Shown here: positions 11,145-23,405 of the stretch, piece by piece
How positions within the stretch are numbered: the stretch's first letter is position 1
Layout of the letters: each line of letters starts with the position of its first letter
Assembly (NCBI GenBank): GCA_020064725.1
Contig: JAGTWJ010000019.1
Coordinates: 62,001-126,000, forward strand
Source: Drechslerella dactyloides
Lineage: Eukaryota; Ascomycota; Orbiliomycetes; Orbiliales; Orbiliaceae
Reading direction: 5' to 3'
Length of the DNA stretch: 64,000 nucleotides
Position numbers and translations under genes: made by a program
Notes under the pieces: generated by a model
What the model was told of the DNA's origin: nothing
The model's input: the letters and a program-made list of their open reading frames with translations, nothing else
Databases searched by the model: none

Positions 11145-12194
11145 CTAGATATCAGGTAGGTTGGAGTCAACACTGTGCAGTCGCTCTTGTGTCTGTTGCC
11201 ATAGTTTCTTCTGGAATTTCTGGCCCTCGATTGCTTGAAGGAAGGCGGCCGGTCTTGTTAAATTTTCATCAGAATACCGCACTCACTATCGTTTCTTTGG
11301 TTCTAGAAGGGTATGATAAGGGAAAACTTACGGCGTAACATGGCCGTCCGAGTAAAACTTGCCGTTGCCATCCCGTCCCGTTAATGTTGCCAAGGTTAAA
11401 GCTCGAGCTCCTTCCGAGGGAGACCTTCCAGCAAACGACCGGAGAACCTTCATCGGATATTTGATAAAAAATGGCATGTTGTTGTCAAGATCAGTCTGGA
11501 CGAGCCCGGGACACATCGAGTTGACCACCACTTGATCAGCATTGATGCGAGAGGCCAACTCATTGGCATATGCCGTAAGAAGAAGCTTCGTGACGTTGTA
11601 GCGATCAAGTCCGTGGTTGTTTTGGCTGCTGAACCAATCGATGATGTTTTCTTCCTGAGGAACCGTTTTCCTGGTACCGAAACCACCGACGTTTTGCATC
11701 ATAGAGGACACAAATGCGAGGTGAGACAGCTTGCCGCTTGCCGCAGCACTAGAGGTAAGAAGCGGAACCAAGCTCGTCGCAATCCACGCATTGGAGAGAT
11801 AATTGACCTGAAAGGTGGTCTCCATGCCATCGATGGTTTGAACATAGTTCAGCAGGGCAACTCCGGCGTTTAGGACAGCGATGTTGAGAGTCTTGACCTC
11901 CTCGGGGAATTTTCTCGAGAAAGATGCGACGGATGCGAGAGACGCCAGGTCAACCTCGTATATCTGAACGACCGCGTGGGGGTTCTTTAATTTCACAATA
12001 GGATCGTCCAGTAGCACTCTTTTTACCTGTTCGCCCTTCTCGACATTGCGAACTCCCAGGTAGAGCGTTGAAACGCCCAGTTGCAGATACTGGCGAGCAT
12101 TCTCTAGGCCGATGCCCGCCGTTGCGCCAATGATAAGAATACTATAGCCTGTAAAATCCGCGCTGGTTGGAATATTAGGTAGTTTTGGCGCCAT
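11145..12194 (-). CDS. Short-chain dehydrogenase/reductase (SDR), 323 aa, 2 exons
   Basis: Exons are 12194-11332 and 11253-11145. The intron has donor GTAAGT and acceptor AACAAG, and phase 2 restores Pro. The second exon supplies the family-typical end GQKFQKKLWQQTQERL. The start is the ATG at 12194; the longer frame starts only at GTG. Rossmann signature: IIGATAGIG with Gly23/27/29, and Arg49 after the second strand, which favours NADP(H). NAGV is at 109-112, and the catalytic set is Ser163/164 with Tyr199-x3-Lys203 (YNVTK). The layout is that of the fungal retinol-dehydrogenase-like SDRs that act on small ketones or alcohols, often in secondary metabolism. The substrate cannot be read from sequence. 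It sits on the same strand as the tyrosinase and could share a pathway, but that is inference. Confidence 0.88.
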
Positions 12195-13639
12195 CAATCC
12201 AGAAATCAGCACGGGGCGATGATATAAACCAAATTGGCCGTAGGGCTGCAGACGAAGACCTGTACAGAGGGAACTCTAGCCCTGTTAGCTGTAACGTGTC
12301 ACCATATTATGCAACCATGCAATGTATGCTATGATCAAAAACAAGCAATTCGATACGCACTCGGGTACCGATCTATGGGTTCTCTTGTATCTGGTAGTTC
12401 AGGTTCCTCCACGCTCGTAACCGGGTAGATTGGTCCCAACTGTGGCGGAAGGGCTGCGGGCTAATAGTTTCTCAATTGAACGTCGATCCTAAGGGTGTTA
12501 GTTGAACCACCCACCGATGTCCGTTTTCGAATAAAGTGTCGTGACGTCGGATTGCATCATGCGGTGCATTCTCAGATCGAAGTGAGGGAGTACCCTAGCG
12601 CTTCTTATAGAGGCCCTAGAGCCATCGAAAAGCACCCCATATCCGAGGACTCGGTCAGAAAATATCCCGACTTTGACTTTCGATATGTAAGCACTAAATT
12701 GAGCAATTGCTCGTGTACTTGTCTATTGAGAGGGGCGACGCATGAAATTGGCGCTTTCACCTTCTGATGCTCTCGCTCGATTTGTCAGCGATGCCGGGGA
12801 ATGGAATATAATACAGCTCCGAGCTTAGTGAACTCGGGCTTTTTGTTACGCCGCAGCTGCAACATTTTAGGAAGGTGTGCCTTCTCGGCCGAACGAACCG
12901 AATTCCTGGTACCCATTTAACTAACTAGCGAAGAGCCTCATGAAAGCTGACGTTCCGATTGAGCGCTTGGTCGCTTACTTGGCGCGCGAGATAAGTAGCA
13001 GGGCCCAGGTATATAGGGTGGCTCTCCGTCGGAGGCTGACGTTCCATGGATTGATAGGTTGATAGGTCATGTATGGTTTCCACTTCGGGCTGGGTTGCTT
13101 TGATCGAAGTTCGCCGTGGTGTGAGGTTTAGTTAGAGGATCGGCTCTTACGACGTTTTGAGTATAAAGGCGGGCCATCTAAGCCATTTACGGGTAAGTGA
13201 ATTCCGCCACGAACAACGGGGACCGATTAAGCTGAATTGCGCGGGCATCGTCAAACAAGCTCAACCAGTCGCTTCGAGCTCGAGAACCTGAACGTCTATT
13301 CTTCCCTCGTCCCGGCCTCATCGGCGAGCTGCGGATGTGTCCAAAACACCGTTGTGCTCCATATGAACTAGCCTGGGGTATACGCTATTCCAGCGACCCA
13401 TCATAATTTGCCTGGCTGAATATGACTTCTCCGCTTTCGACTGAGACACTGAGAGCCCAGCAAACGAAGTCTTCCGCCATTGGCGCGAGCGCCGACGCAG
13501 GGAAGAAATCACCGGTAGCGTATCAAGGAGCACAGGTTGATAGAGGCAGAAATCTGGATAAGGCGTCGGTCGCATCGAAGCAACAAAATATACACTAAGG
13601 CGGCGAAGGATCCATGAGATCTTGAAGGCGGAGAAGAGG
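12195..13639. other. intergenic, no gene recognised
   Basis: About 1.4 kb. A minus-strand frame at 13318-13575 has no recognisable similarity and no convincing splice partner. Probably promoter and spacer. Confidence 0.45.
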
Positions 13640-14151
13640 TTATGCTATCGTCCAATCAGCGGTACATATCGGACGAGACAACTCGGTAGATTCGCCAAGG
13701 ACCAAACCCGCTACACTTTCCCTTGGTGCACTTGAGGGCTTACAATTCACTTGTGCGATCCCGACGTTAGTCAAATATATTGAATGCTGCCAAATACCAG
13801 ATAAGGGAGGAACGGCCAGGAAAACTAACCTGCCGAAGCGTCTGTTGCCATGTCTTCCCCAGCGTCCTCGAGACTGCCTTCCTCCACACACTCCTGATGC
13901 TCCAGGCATCGCGAGATCTCCCGTATGCCCTCGGTCGCGATCCGACGCGTCTCCAGCGTCCAACGATGCCGAGTCCTGTAGATCTTTGGCCGCCCCGTGC
14001 GCTTTGTCGAGGATGATGATATGCGAGATCGTTGACGACCCGGCCCGCAAGCGAAATAAATATCTAAATATCCGGAGTACGTTCTGGCGAAATGGGTGGT
14101 GTGAAGGCACGAACGCGTGGGAATGATACATTGTTGGAGTCTGCCCATCAC
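13640..14151 (-). CDS. Doubtful gene, possible C-terminal two exons of an unknown protein
   Basis: Two segments, 14151-13830 and 13749-13640, join across a textbook intron: donor GTTAGT, branch GACTAAC, acceptor CACAAG. The phase is consistent. The joined tail reads IATEGIREISRCLEHQECVE, later GLVLGESTELSRPICTADW, and stops at TAA. The region is GC-rich and all three minus-strand frames are long here, so frame choice is weak. The upstream part of the gene, perhaps to about 14640, could not be modelled: the candidate frames shift at 14160-14450. It may be a decayed gene or one with several small introns. No function is assigned. Confidence 0.3.
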
Positions 14152-16278
14152 ATAGCCCTCGTATCATCCGGCCGCAGACAGAGTATGCCAAAGATACAAG
14201 GCCCGGGGTATATATCCGACAAAGTTGTCGTTGATTGCTGAATGAACTCCCTTCGCGTTGTGGGGAACGTATTGTCTGGGAGCGGAACCTCGTCCGATAT
14301 TCCATCCGGCGATGCCCCGCTGAGAGGCACTCGAAGTGAGAAGCAGGAGGGTCCATTTGATCCTTCCAAGCCAGAGCTTGCTGCCTGGAACCCGAGTTGC
14401 CGACGCGATCAATCTGGCAAGAGTGTATCGGGGTATCATAACCACGGAGGTAGAGATAGTCCAAGAACCTACACCCCAGGCCTAGGCTGGTGCCGAAGAG
14501 GCCAAGTATACGTTTCTTCGACGACGTTTTTTCCTTTTGGCAGTCGTACAGATACATCGAGAGCTAGCAGCGCAGGGGCAGCATATATATCAATATGGGG
14601 TGTAGCAGACTCGTGAGTGAGAAAGACGGAAGGGACATAACGATTGCTATCGCGACGGGGGTCTAGATGTCTTCAGGGCCATGAATCAGGAGTACTCGAG
14701 TCGGCCGGGAACCAGGCAGGTCTGGCCTCGACACCGTAGCTAGATCAGGAGCGGGTGCCGTCGGCCGCCATACGGGAGGCGCAGTTCGTCGAAAGTCTCA
14801 ATTTGGTCGCACATGCGGAACGCAGTCTGATCAAAACAGGAGGCGAAATGGGGTCCGGGCAGTTGCAAATGCTCGAGTCCGTAAAGCTGGATCTGGGCGG
14901 CCGATGGGATGAGATGGGCTGCAGATGGCCAGCGTCCCCAAAATCCCAGCAAACGGCGGAATTGTTCCACAGGACTTACGATTCCTACCTGCTCTTCTCC
15001 GACGCCGCGGTTTGCCCTTGGTTTCATCGCCACGGGGTGGGATGTCAATTCGCGCATACGGCAAGGCTGTGCTCGAGCTAAGGAGAGCCCGCCCATTTCG
15101 CCTTGCCTTCCAATAGTGCCTGGTCTCAAGGCTACGCTTAGGGGTGCCAACATGCTCGCCCTCGGGTGGCTCATCGGTACGGCGCCGCCGTCCTGCTGCT
15201 GCTGCACGCTCCCATCACCGAGCTCTCCGCCAGTTCTTAGTTCATATTGTAATTTGACCATCATATGAGACAGGGACAGCACTCAAACCCTAGGCAGTCT
15301 GTATACGCCTTAGCCTCGAGATTCTCTGAACAGCGCGTTATCACCAGCCGTACTTGTAAACGTACATGTACTTGTACACGCACGTATACATACAGGTGAA
15401 GTACTCGTGCCCCAGCAGGCAAACATGGAACAAAAACGCTGCCAGATATCACGTACCAGGAAAAGACAGGAGAAATGTGACAGATGCTAAGTATATATTT
15501 CTCTTTCCGGCCGTGTCGGTTGCTAGCACGGCACATATAAACAAATGCCTATTACACCTTTCCATACCTCAAAGTGTGATGCATTCATCTTTGAGAGATT
15601 CTTGCCTGACCGAATTCGGTCTCAGGATCTCGGTAAGCTACGAATAGATGGCCTTCAATCGCCCCAGAAGAAAGAGGAAATAGGACCCACAAAGCCGCTG
15701 ACACATTCACGGGAAAGCGCATACATGCATGATTGCATTGTGCAACCACACCTTTTCTCACCCGCGAGGAGTACGCACAGGTTGCGCTGGGAGGAAGCTA
15801 CCAGCTGACCGCGTCAATAGAAAACCTGTAGAAAGATTTTCAGGCACCGCCCCGTGATTCCACCCAAATTTACGTCACGCACAAATTAAGTTTTCCTGTC
15901 ATCGCTCACCTATTGCCATCTACCACCCTCATGAAAGCATAATCCGCTTGATCATATGAACACACTTAGGTATTTTTTAATCTTTATATGACATACTTAC
16001 GTAGTTACTTGCTGATATACTTATTCAGATTTCGGTACTTCGCCGCTTAGTCAAGAAATTGCGGCGTTGTTGCAAATTCTCACCAAAAAGAGCTAAAGCC
16101 AGTACGTGCTTCCTACGGCCCTCTACTTGCTTCAGGTTATCATCGAAAAAGACTGCAGATTTATTGAGCCCACGGGAACTGACTAGTATTAATCACTATA
16201 GACCCTGCGATCGTAATATATTTCCTACAAGCTATTGCCCAGACTTTGGACGAGGCGAAGAACGCAGGATCCCTCACC
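14152..16278. other. GC-rich then mixed spacer without a supported gene
   Basis: From 14740 to 15290 both strands are open in several frames because the DNA is GC-rich; none resembles a protein. 15360-15400 has GTACATGTACTTGTAC simple sequence, and 15965-16025 an AT-rich TACTTAC island. Confidence 0.4.
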
Positions 16279-16707
16279 ATGCCATTCCTCCCGGCCTCGA
16301 TGAGGCAGCGAAAAAGGAACATCCGACGACTAGGAACCGATCCAGACACCGACCCCCAACTGGATGGTCTCCAGCTCGACCTCTCGCGGTCGCATCGATC
16401 GTCGGACCATCAACATGGATCGTCACCTGCCGGCCCTGCAGGAACAAGCTCGAACGAGGCCCCCGTCGCTGGAACTCATACTGCTCTCTTGCAAAGGCCA
16501 CCGGCGCCCACGGCGCCCGCATCGATTGAGCATCTTGGGCCCGCGCAGCCAACAGTAATCTACACTGCCGCCGACAATCTTAGGACCACTGACCAGCTAT
16601 CTGTCAATCAGATACTGGTCATAGCCTCCCTTCCGCCCCTCCTTTTTCTTGCAGGCATCTTCGCTTTGCTTGTACTACTCCTGGTCTTCTATCTCGTCGC
16701 AAGATGA
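16279..16707 (+). CDS. Small protein with C-terminal membrane anchor (142 aa), unknown function
   Basis: The ATG at 16279 (MPFLPASMRQRKRN) is the first real start; the frame above it opens only at TTG. The N-terminus is basic. The middle is Pro/Ser/Ala-rich and low in complexity. The last ~35 residues hold one strong hydrophobic helix (LPPLLFLAGIFALLVLLLVF) ending in VAR, with no signal peptide. This is the layout of a tail-anchored or single-pass membrane protein. An upstream exon is possible because a CTACAAG acceptor lies just before at ~16230. No family was recognised and there is no neighbour close enough to suggest a role. Confidence 0.45.
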   Translation: MPFLPASMRQRKRNIRRLGTDPDTDPQLDGLQLDLSRSHRSSDHQHGSSPAGPAGTSSNEAPVAGTHTALLQRPPAPTAPASIEHLGPAQPTVIYTAADNLRTTDQLSVNQILVIASLPPLLFLAGIFALLVLLLVFYLVAR

Positions 16708-17687
16708 GAATAAAATTTCTACACTGGCTTTCCTCTCCAATGAAATCCTTTTGTTCTCACAATTTCTATTTTTCTTTCATATTATTGAGCTTTTAAGCGG
16801 ATATCCTTTTTTAAATATACACCGAAGTGCAGATCGCCCTTGTGTTCTTATAACAGCGCAAGCTGCTGCCTGCTATTCAACTGTACCTATTCTTCCTCAA
16901 CTAGACCCTCCTGCTCATAGATCTCTTTCAGTGTCTTTGTTCTCATTCTGCTCTATATATCCCTGTTTCAACCCTATCTATTCTTCAGCGTGTATTATTT
17001 TGTTTCTTTTCTTCTTTCTTTTCCCTTTCTTTCCTGCACTCTTTCCTGCACTCTTTCATTCTCTCTTTCCTTCCGTATTCCCTGCACGCGAGAATTTAGG
17101 CCGGTTTTCGTTAAACATGGTTCCTTCGTTTAGCGATCTTAGGACCCACGCTTCCTCCTGCTCCGTTTGTTTCTAGGTATCCTCGATAAAGATTTCCTCA
17201 GCATGCACAACTATCCTTCAACTAAATCTATGAAACTTATCAGATTTGGCCTGAGACAATCTCTAGCAAGACGGGTACAATCTAACATTTCCATATACGA
17301 ACAATGCTAGCCAGAATCCCATTTGTCAAATGATATTCCTTGAGACGTATTTGCCCTGCTTACGCGATAGACCCAGGACAGACATGCTTCCATCTTCACG
17401 GATTAATTTCGGAATAAGCCGTCTATTACCCCAAACACCCTGAGACTCTGCGAACATTATAAAGATGCCAACTCAGATCCGTGATGTCAGCCTGTCCGAA
17501 CAAGGTTCTGTCGCGTAGGGAGCCAGCGGATACTCCTATCTTGCAGAAGAATGCTCCAACCAGACTTTGTCGCTATAACCTTGTACCTAAAAATTAATTA
17601 GTCGAAGCGACTCAAATGTATACTATAATTGATTTGATTACTTTCGCTTCTTGGGTCACCCGTCCATTGCGTTCCGGATTCTGAATG

Positions 17688-17699
17688 CGCGTTAACGCG
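17688..17699. repeat. 12-bp palindrome CGCGTTAACGCG, copy 1
   Basis: A perfect inverted repeat on both strands. The same 12-mer recurs at 18215, and 9- to 10-base cores recur at 52244 and 61687. Confidence 0.7.
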
Positions 17700-18214
17700 A
17701 GGACCACAACATCAAAATGAGGATAGCTAGCCTCTTAGTTTTTATCAAGACCAAACAAGCTTCAGTCGCTCTTCAACAAGTCTACTCTAAGAGTTTTTGG
17801 GGACTTTTCTACTGCGGGGACGGTTTCATATGCAGCAGATAGATGACAGGGCGCATTACGTCGAAGGATAGTATACTACGACGTTTCAACTTGTTCTGCT
17901 TCGCATTGGACAACAATTCGAGGGAAATTCCCCGCAGCAACTGTTAGTAGTAGATACTAGTATACTGGATCCATAAACTAATTGTCTATATAAGTACTTG
18001 CATACTTAGTTACCTCGCAAAAGCATGGTCTTTCGTACAATAATTGTCATTCCCAGGCTAACATGCAACCCGGCTAGCAATATTAGGCAAAAATATATTC
18101 ATTTTACATAACTGCCGGTGTGTTCTGTTCGACGCCATTTCCATGGTTTAAAATCAGGATCCAAGGGGTAGACCGGCTGTATGTTGGATTGGGTATCGTT
18201 TCCACGCTTACGAA

Positions 18215-18226
18215 CGCGTTAACGCG
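18215..18226. repeat. 12-bp palindrome CGCGTTAACGCG, copy 2
   Basis: Identical to the copy at 17688. The bases flanking the two copies are unrelated apart from a following GA, so the match is confined to the palindrome. Confidence 0.7.
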
Positions 18227-19319
18227 AGACATCACGGACGCCAGTGCCTTCAGGAACGATAAATCTCCAATGTGTCCCTCCTTTCAAATAAAAGACCTAG
18301 GAAAAGTCTCGATTGAGTACATATCTGGATTGACCTACCTCACATTCTACTCTACGCTGAATGTTAATCTCCAATGCTACTATATTTTAGGGGTTATGAA
18401 ATACAATCGTGGGGGATATCGAGAAAGCTTGCTGATTCGTGTCTCGAAATGTATCCTTAATGAAAAGTACGGGCCGCTATGGGCTACGAAGGAAACAAGG
18501 AGGGGCAAGTTGGACATTAAACTTAGCTCGGATGTTTGGTGTCGCAAAGTTTTGTTAGTGTTGAGGTAGCAGAGTGATTTATTAATAGAGCAACAAGGCC
18601 GGTACAGTGCCAGGCGTTTGTAACACCAACTACATAACGAAACTTTGATCCACCTGAATGGAAAATAATTGGAAAATATCAACATGAAGGAGATTTATAT
18701 TCACAAGTTTATATCTTTGCCCGCCTTGAAATTAGGTCTTCGCCACATGTTGCGACCATCGTCTATAAGAGAGCACATATAAATAGATATGGCTAACCAT
18801 CGCAAATCATCTGTGGCTCTAGTTAGTCGGTACTATAGTGAGAAAAATGAGTGCACCTAGGCTTCCGAGGAGACAACAAGCATACCAACAGTAGACAGGA
18901 TCAATTTCCCATTGAGATCAGTCCGCATGCATCCCGTAAGTTGATCGACCATGCAAATATACACAGATGTATAGGTGCATGATACAGTAAACTGAGACAT
19001 ATGGTTAGAGAATGTTCCCAGAAGTCATAAATTACTTAAATAGATAATAATCCCGAACGTGTCCTCAGTCCAATTTATGCTACTTCCCTAACAGCATTCA
19101 ACCCTTCTCTCGATGGTTCCGCTTATCTACTCATACCGGCACCCTGTTCCATAGTATCGATAAATGGCAACCAAAATTTAGTGGCCTTATACCAATGGAT
19201 TGTTAACTTTGAATATTCTACTTGACGCTAATTCAGAGAAACCGATATCATATTCAGAACCTAAATCATTTTAAGCATTTATCATTTGCTTGAGCGCTAG
19301 TTGCGGTTGAATCCTCAGA

Positions 19320-20424
19320 ATGCGTTGTCTCCGCTTTTTGACTCGCCTGCTGGCACCGATCCTAGTGATAGTGATCGTCGACTTAAAACTAGCATCAATG
19401 GTACCAGTCAAGGATAAAGGTAAAGTTGCAAGACTCGGTAAATCATATCGACAAGACAAATCCCCTATTAGTCTAGCCAACTCCACGATTATCGATTCTA
19501 CGAATGTCACCATTGCTACCAGAACTCAACCGGTCAAGCGTATCGGAGATACAATTGGCCCTCAGTGGTTCTTCGTACGTAAACCTGTGATCAGATGCCA
19601 TCGCCCGGAGTTTATCTACAATTTACAACCACACGATAACTATCCGGGCGTCTCGGCCCGCGATTTCCCTCGGTGGCGAGTGCTCTTCCCAAATTTGCCA
19701 GTGGGATTACAAAGGATCCGTGGTAGGCAGAAGCATTGCACGATGTGTATGTGTGATGACGAAGGTCGCCTAGTATCCAGCGGCAAACTCGAGTGTGTGC
19801 GGGAAGGGACTGCCCTAAGATGTATGGTGATTTATGGTAGGCATCACTACAAAAACTTGAGAATTCTAACTAGATCTTTTGATCGCTTGAGTATAATCTC
19901 ATCAACTTCTGTTACTATTCAATCTCTTTCTAATTGTCTTCTTTTATCTGACTTTAAAATGAAAAATAGAAAAACGGGGAAATGTGCTGATAGAGAGAAT
20001 CATCAATGTCCACCTAGGTTGCTTTTGTTGGGTAAAACTCGGTCAACCAGAACCTACCGCTACGGATGTTTCTATAGACGATTATCAAAAGGCTCTCGAT
20101 GATATACCGGCCGCCTACAAGGTTAACCATAAATACTATAAATGGTATCCTAAATTTGGAGGGGAGGCTGGAGAGCCAATGACATGGACCAAAGACCATA
20201 CACGAGTTCCAGGCACAAGTGAGCCTTATTACGTCGACGGTCAAAGCAATGGGGAAACTAGTGACTGGCTCCGCAATCTCAATCCGAGTCTTTTTGGACC
20301 GCCACCGCTGTCATGGAAATTATCCAAGCGAGCTCAAGAAAATGCTACGAAAATATATTCGAAGGCCAAGATGGACGAGCCAGCGAGAGATCTAGAGGAA
20401 GGCCAACAATCAGAAGAACCTTGA
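19320..20424 (+). CDS. Putative secreted protein with Cys cluster (302 aa, 2 exons), effector-like
   Basis: Exons are 19320-19821 and 20018-20424. The intron of 196 bases is long for this locus. An alternative donor at 19838 keeps the same phase and inserts five residues. The N-terminus MRCLRFLTRLLAPILVIVIV is a signal peptide or anchor. A Cys-rich core follows (KHCTMCMCDDEG...CVREG...LRCCFCW), split by the intron. It leads into an acidic C-terminal half with aromatic repeats (YYKWYPKFGG, EPYYVDGQ). Several NxS/T sites are present. I recognise no named family. The layout suits a secreted fungal protein acting outside the cell. The window shows no neighbour that explains it. Confidence 0.55.
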
Positions 20425-21347
20425 GTTGAGAATATTCGACTCGATGCCAATCAAGAGATCATACATTCACACTCGCTATTCTATCCATCTAGCTCTTGAG
20501 TAGTTCGTTGGGTATCGTAGCATTCGACACGTTGACGGAGAAACTAGCTACTTGATTAAATAAGTATACTAGTACTTAACTACTAGTTAGCGAGTACTTA
20601 TTGACTACGTATGTACTTTATACATAGCAATGGTATAAACGTTTTTTATGAACTATTTTTTTGATCAAAGATTTTGTGTATATGACCACTTGCTGGTTCA
20701 GTCTTCTACCGGAGAATTGGCCCTGGGGCGTGCCAACAGGTTTGTAGTTTATACGTCGCAGATACGTACATAGGAAATACATGCGTAGGAAATAGCATCC
20801 TCTTTTCAGGTGGCATACCTCACATCTCGCAGATAAGCTTGGCGGAGAGAAATAACATGTGCTAACTATCGGCTTAAATCGACTTATTCGTCCTACACCT
20901 TGGTTACGTAGAGGCTGTAGGACGGAGTCCAGAATTAATCAGCACCAACAAGATGTGCACACGCGCAAATTTGAGATATTCCGTTAGCGCCCCTAGCTTT
21001 CTTGACAACTATCAATGCAAATCACACCGCCCCTCCTGGGAACCGAAACGTGGCACTGCTATCTAATTGATGTCAGTAGATTTCTGTGTGGATTTGGGTA
21101 TATTACCCCCGGAACATTACAAGTAGACTACTCAATCAGATTTCTCGAAGCATGCAGTCTGCGTACCTAGCTAAGCAACCACTGTCATCGAACTGAAGCC
21201 GGGATTGAAGTACTTTCTCCAAAGGGGAAGCTTCAAATTTTGTTTTTAGCCCTTGCCCAGCGAGCGATCGTAGCCGCCGGCTCAGTTGCAGTTTTGTCTA
21301 GAACAGAGGAACTGCATAGGCCAAGACGGCCGACAAAAGCCCCGAAT
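20425..21347. other. intergenic spacer with TACTAGTACTTA island
   Basis: 20560-20625 is a dense run of short palindromic words (ACTAGT, AGTACTT). No gene is evident. Confidence 0.5.
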
Positions 21348-22184
21348 TTATAGAACAACTTTGCATCGTAACATCTTGCCCTCGAACCATAAGCGGAGTG
21401 TGTCTGTATCATAGCCTCCAGGATTGAAAACCAGAATTGGCTGCCTGTGCATGCAAAACTCCACTATAGAGCCCCCTTCCTGATTGTTGCTCTGCTTGTT
21501 CTGGCACAGACCCATCTCGCTGTTGACCAACTTAAGTGTAAAGCTCAGCCAGCTTCCAACTTTTGCAACTGGCCCCAGTGTAGCGACTCGATAATACTCG
21601 GGTTGACAGACTTCGCAACAACGGAAGAGTGTAACAATTTCGCGCTCGGCAACTTTGAGCTCCTTGTCAGCAGTAGCCGATGGGTATATGGTCACTCTGT
21701 CGTCCTTGAAAAACCCCCACTTCATGTCCGGCCAGATTCTGCACCACGATTGTTCGTTCCCGGACTCGGCCCGGCGGACAACCTCCACTTTGCAAGGGGC
21801 GAACAGGTCTTTCGGGTTGGCGCCAGGGATGAACTGTCTAAGATACGCAAGCGACCTGTGCAGCCACGGGCGAGGCCGTGGGTTTTTGGCCTCGCCAGCG
21901 CTCCCATTGAAACCAACCGCAGCTGCTTCGACTGGAAAATAGCGGTTCAGGCGTATTCGCGATGAAGTTTGGATGAAATAGCGCCAGAAGCGGCAAACTT
22001 GTGCGAGCACACCATGCTGCTTCCAATCCGCCTGCTCTAGGATGAGCATTTGGATCTCGACAGGAAGATAGCAGGCGCCCGCCATTCCCGCAGGTTGGCG
22101 TGGCTCAGGCTGCTTGTACGCGTCTTTAGTAGTATCCTTGTCGACATCGTGATTGAGCCCGAAACCGATGGTGGTACCTTCCAT
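21348..22184 (-). CDS. F-box domain protein (278 aa, single exon)
   Basis: An intact ATG-to-stop frame. Residues about 38-75 (YLPVEIQMLILEQADW, then LAQVCRFWRYFI) fit the F-box, which binds Skp1 in SCF ubiquitin ligases. The C-terminal 200 residues carry no recognisable WD40 or LRR repeats, so the substrate is unknown. A few Trp/Cys-rich patches (CRIWPDMKWGFF, RCCEVC) may form a compact fold. Orphan F-box proteins of this size are abundant in Pezizomycotina. The nearest upstream gene is over 1.2 kb away. Confidence 0.7.
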   Translation of the reverse strand: MEGTTIGFGLNHDVDKDTTKDAYKQPEPRQPAGMAGACYLPVEIQMLILEQADWKQHGVLAQVCRFWRYFIQTSSRIRLNRYFPVEAAAVGFNGSAGEAKNPRPRPWLHRSLAYLRQFIPGANPKDLFAPCKVEVVRRAESGNEQSWCRIWPDMKWGFFKDDRVTIYPSATADKELKVAEREIVTLFRCCEVCQPEYYRVATLGPVAKVGSWLSFTLKLVNSEMGLCQNKQSNNQEGGSIVEFCMHRQPILVFNPGGYDTDTLRLWFEGKMLRCKVVL

Positions 22185-23405
22185 CTTGGAGTCGTTGTGT
22201 GGTAAATAACGAGGGATCTCAAGACGTAGCTAGGATAGGTGAACTTTGGCTGGAGCAGTCCGCAAGGGGTTTGGTTGGAAGAAGGCCGGCAGTTGTGATA
22301 ATTCAGAGAGTGACGATTCGAGTAGACACATTCTCCAACGCACAGCTGTACAGTTCAGGTACCTAGGTACAGGTATGTATGAATCCATACAGACCTCAGA
22401 AGGTTTTAAAGCGCTATCTCCTCGGTGAGCTGGGAGCGGCTGAGGACCTGAAAACGATGATGCATACAAAATCCGACCCACAACGTTGCAACACGTTTTC
22501 AGCCCTATACACCTGGGTGCCATCAAAGGACAGGCCAGTTGTTTTTGCGCAGCCGCTTTCCAAACAAGATTGGCAAGTTATCGATACTAACATTTGTCCC
22601 TATAGAGACATGTATCGCCTCCCAAACAGGGCTGCAAGTCGTGACAGTCTCGCGAATAATCATAGCCTGTATCTATATCTAGCCACCTAAGGGATGCTAT
22701 AGGAAGGCTAAGATTGGTTCTGTGTCGCGCCGCCGTTAACAGCTGCGTCATAGAGAATCAGGTTGTACTAAGTACTTAACTCGGTAATTACAGGCAGTTA
22801 CCGCAGTGATTTCGCCTTCGAAGGACGTTCACAACCTCCTTCGCCGGGTGAATTACGGCAGTCTTCTTTAGGAGACAAATCTCCGGAGGCCACTACGATC
22901 CATGCTTGTTACTGTATCCATAACACGAATACGATAGCCGAGTAAGTACATAAGTCTGCAATTAGTTAATGTTCCCTCTCTTCTTGATGTCTGAGCAAGC
23001 GCGATTTATAAATTTAGCCATGAATGTAGTTATGCCACTGAGCAGCATCAGCATCCTTTTGTGAAATACGCCTCCTAATCAATACCAGCTAGCTGCTCAT
23101 TTTATTAACGAAGGGTTGAACTTCGAAGATATCGATGGATTAATATTCTGTTATATATCGTGATATAATATGGGAGAGGAGTCTTAGAGCTTGACGCGTA
23201 GCAAGTTGGAACAGAATTAATGCGAAGTGGTATTCTAGAAACTGTGGACAGTACAAGGCCTCTATCTCTAAAGAACTATATAAAAGCAAGTAAAACTAAA
23301 AAAAGGAACCACCTTGTCTGACAACCCAGTAACAGCTTACTTCGGAAAACAAAGGGAAATGAAAGGTCTCGAGAGACCGATGGCGTAGACACGAGATATA
23401 GGGGC
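22185..23405. other. intergenic, no gene recognised
   Basis: It holds the promoter side of the F-box gene and the 3' side of the SNF2 gene. Only short frames are present. A GTACTAAGTACTTAAC palindromic run lies at about 22766. Confidence 0.5.

Larger units (their letters stand above)
16708..19319. other. long gene-poor stretch with CT-rich tract and two 12-bp palindromes
   Basis: 16990-17080 is strongly pyrimidine-rich (repeats of CTTTCCTGCA), as in some fungal core promoters, and is followed by a short frame from 17117 with no continuation. The rest is AT-rich. Perfect palindromes CGCGTTAACGCG lie at 17688-17699 and 18215-18226. The 149-codon frame at 18120-18569 does not look like a protein. 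Confidence 0.45.

Noticed and set aside
13318..13575. 85-codon minus-strand frame
   Set aside because: No recognisable protein features and no splice connection to the neighbouring doubtful gene could be found.
14740..15290. Long overlapping frames on both strands
   Set aside because: They arise from high GC content; no frame shows protein-like composition, domains or splice sites.
16649..17176. 175-codon plus-strand frame, Phe/Ser/Leu-rich
   Set aside because: It follows a CT-rich tract and overlaps the end of the tail-anchored protein frame; composition is that of a pyrimidine run, not a protein.
18120..18569. 149-codon plus-strand frame
   Set aside because: No start context, no family resemblance, and it spans a palindrome copy; likely chance.
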